Source: Planctomycetia bacterium
GTDB lineage: Bacteria; Planctomycetota; Planctomycetia; Pirellulales; UBA1268
Assembly: GCA_010027105.1 (NCBI GenBank)
Contig: RGVT01000019.1
Span: 1 to 16,344 of the forward strand
Reading direction: 5' to 3'
DNA: 16,344 nt
Under the pieces are notes generated by a model. That model did not search any database and was not told the DNA's origin. It was given only the letters and a program-made list of their open reading frames with translations. A program made the position numbers and the translations under genes. Positions 15,079-16,344 of the stretch are shown here, piece by piece; position 1 is the first letter of the stretch, and each line of letters opens with the position of its first letter.

Positions 15079-16194
15079 ATGGCGCGGAAGGTGGTGCGGA
15101 TCGAAGGCGAGGTGGCGGAATCGCTGGGCGGGCTCGCGGTGCGGGCTACGCGGCTGCGGGGCGGACGTTCCCAGGGCGTCCTTTCGGTCGAGCTCGCGGC
15201 TGGCCCGACCCGCGTGGTCGTGCTGCCCGACCGGGGCCTCGGCATCCGGACGATGTGGTCGGGTGCGACGGAACTCGGCTGGCGGTCGCCCGTGCGAGGC
15301 CCGGTGCATCCGCGGTTCGTGCCGCTCGGCGAGCCGTCGGGGCTCGGCTGGCTCGACGGGTTCGACGAACTCATGGCCCGCTGCGGGCTCGTGAGCAACG
15401 GCGCGCCCGACTTCGGCGCCCACGGCCGGCTCGTGCACGGCCTGCACGGCCGGATCGCGAACCTGCCGGCGCACGACGTGGCGGTCGTGCTCGACGACAC
15501 CGCCGGCACCGTCACGCTCTCGGGAGCGGTCGACGAGACGCGGTTTTTGTGTCATGCGCTGCGCATGCGGACGACGCTCACGATTTCCGCGCACGCGCCG
15601 CGGGTCGCCTGGAGCGACACGGTCGAGAACCTCTCCGACCGTCCGACGACGATCCAGATGCTGTACCACGTGAATCTCGGTCCCCCGCTCTTGGGCGCCG
15701 GCGCGGAGGTGGTGGTGCCGCTCGCCGAACTCGCCCCGCGCGACGCGGCCGCCGTGCCCGACGTGGCCACATGGAATCGCTACGCCGCGCCGCAGCCGGG
15801 CCGGGGCGAACAGGTGCACTTCATGAGGCTCGTGCCCGATACCAACGGCCGCGCGACCGCGCTGCTCGTGGCGCCCGATGGCACACAGGCGGCGAGCCTG
15901 TCGTGGCGGACGGCGGAACTGCCCTGCTTCACGCTCTGGAAAAACCAGGGAGGCCTGGCCGACGGCTACGTGACGGGCCTCGAGCCCGCCACGAACTACC
16001 CGAACCCGCGCTCGTTCGAGGAAACGCAGGGTCGCGTCGTGCCACTCGCGCCGCGTGCGGGCGTCGCGTTCGACCTCGTGCTCGAGCACCATGCCGGCGC
16101 GGCGGTGGCCGCCGAGCGGGCCCGGATCGAGGCGTGTGCCGCTGCGGCGCTGCGGATCGATGCCGGCCCCCGCAGCGACTGGAGCACCGACTAG
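15079..16194 (+). CDS. DUF4432 family protein (aldose 1-epimerase/galactose-mutarotase-like fold)
   Basis: This is a predicted cytoplasmic carbohydrate-active protein of the galactose-mutarotase-like superfamily; no signal peptide or membrane segment is seen. It has 371 residues. Family-type motifs are VVVLPDRGLGI (46-56), DGFDELMARCGL (93-104), HGLHGRIANLPA (120-131), MLYHVNLG (194-201), FTLWKNQ (284-290) and the hallmark GLEPATNYPNPRSFE (300-314). Conserved His residues in HGLHGR and Glu302 in GLEPAT are candidates for sugar binding or acid-base catalysis by analogy with aldose epimerases. The ATG has GGAG five bases upstream at 15070-15073. It is divergent from glmU and not in an operon here. 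The substrate is unknown. A functional link to the galactokinase/importer genes 9 kb away is conceivable but unsupported. Confidence 0.85.
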   Translation: MARKVVRIEGEVAESLGGLAVRATRLRGGRSQGVLSVELAAGPTRVVVLPDRGLGIRTMWSGATELGWRSPVRGPVHPRFVPLGEPSGLGWLDGFDELMARCGLVSNGAPDFGAHGRLVHGLHGRIANLPAHDVAVVLDDTAGTVTLSGAVDETRFLCHALRMRTTLTISAHAPRVAWSDTVENLSDRPTTIQMLYHVNLGPPLLGAGAEVVVPLAELAPRDAAAVPDVATWNRYAAPQPGRGEQVHFMRLVPDTNGRATALLVAPDGTQAASLSWRTAELPCFTLWKNQGGLADGYVTGLEPATNYPNPRSFEETQGRVVPLAPRAGVAFDLVLEHHAGAAVAAERARIEACAAAALRIDAGPRSDWSTD

Positions 16195-16344
16195 AGATTT
16201 TCCGAGACAGCTGGAGCGACGGATTGGTCCATCAGGCGACGGGGGCGAGGGGTCGGCGCACGCTCGAGGAGCCGTGGGCCGCCGCGGTGGGAGTGAAGCT
16301 GAACGCGGCTGGAGGCCGAGCGTCGCGGTCGAGGCAAACCTCGG
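16195..16344. other. Right-edge stretch with no assigned gene
   Basis: I see no recognised gene or promoter here. One plus-strand frame stays open to the edge and includes RGRRTLEEPWAAAVGVKLNA, but it has no clear start or family match. A small hairpin, CGAGG-CAAA-CCTCG, lies at 16330-16343. No terminator with a T-run follows the DUF4432 gene. Confidence 0.35.

Noticed and set aside
14968..16092. N-terminal extension of the GlmU-like frame
   Set aside because: It is antisense to the DUF4432 gene, has low-complexity composition, and the GlmU fold begins right after the ATG at 14967 with its own ribosome-binding site.

Overview
The window is very GC-rich, gene-dense chromosomal DNA, probably from a planctomycete. 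This is inferred from the DUF1207-type outer-membrane protein, the style of the ThiF, flavin-reductase and DUF4432 proteins, and a ribosomal/replication cluster without rpsR; no 16S gene is present to prove it. I see no mobile element, CRISPR array, tRNA or rRNA. Fifteen real genes fill almost the whole window, and most of the long open frames on the opposite strand are GC-driven shadows.

Layout. (1) 1-770, plus strand: the 3' part of a ThiF/MoeB-type adenylyltransferase. (2) 765-6434, minus strand: a likely operon transcribed right to left, encoding a flavin-reductase-like protein, galactokinase, a lipoprotein sugar-binding protein, an RbsC-type permease and an RbsA-type double ATPase. The gaps are 21, 40 and 36 bp, and the last junction is a 4-bp ATGA overlap. 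Together these make a CUT2 ABC importer plus the kinase that would trap galactose or a similar sugar in the cytoplasm. (3) 6623-8819, plus strand: a DUF1207-like outer-membrane protein whose signal peptide appears to be out of frame, then an intergenic stretch of three consecutive hairpins, then tsaD (tRNA t6A synthesis). (4) 8811-14967, minus strand: an eight-gene housekeeping cluster read as glmU(N-domain)-prs-rplY-pth-rpsF-ssb-rplI-dnaB. It joins two clusters known separately in Firmicutes (gcaD-prs-ctc-spoVC, and rpsF-ssb with rplI-dnaC), lacks rpsR, and has several hairpins in its gaps. (5) 15079-16194, plus strand: a DUF4432 aldose-epimerase-like protein, divergent from glmU. The last 150 bp hold no gene I can support.

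No wholly new system is evident. The most useful leads are the signal-peptide frameshift at 6623-6709, the GlmU-like protein without an acetyltransferase domain, the merged cluster without rpsR, the sugar-import/galactokinase/flavin-reductase operon, and several undescribed inverted or phased repeats in short intergenic gaps.
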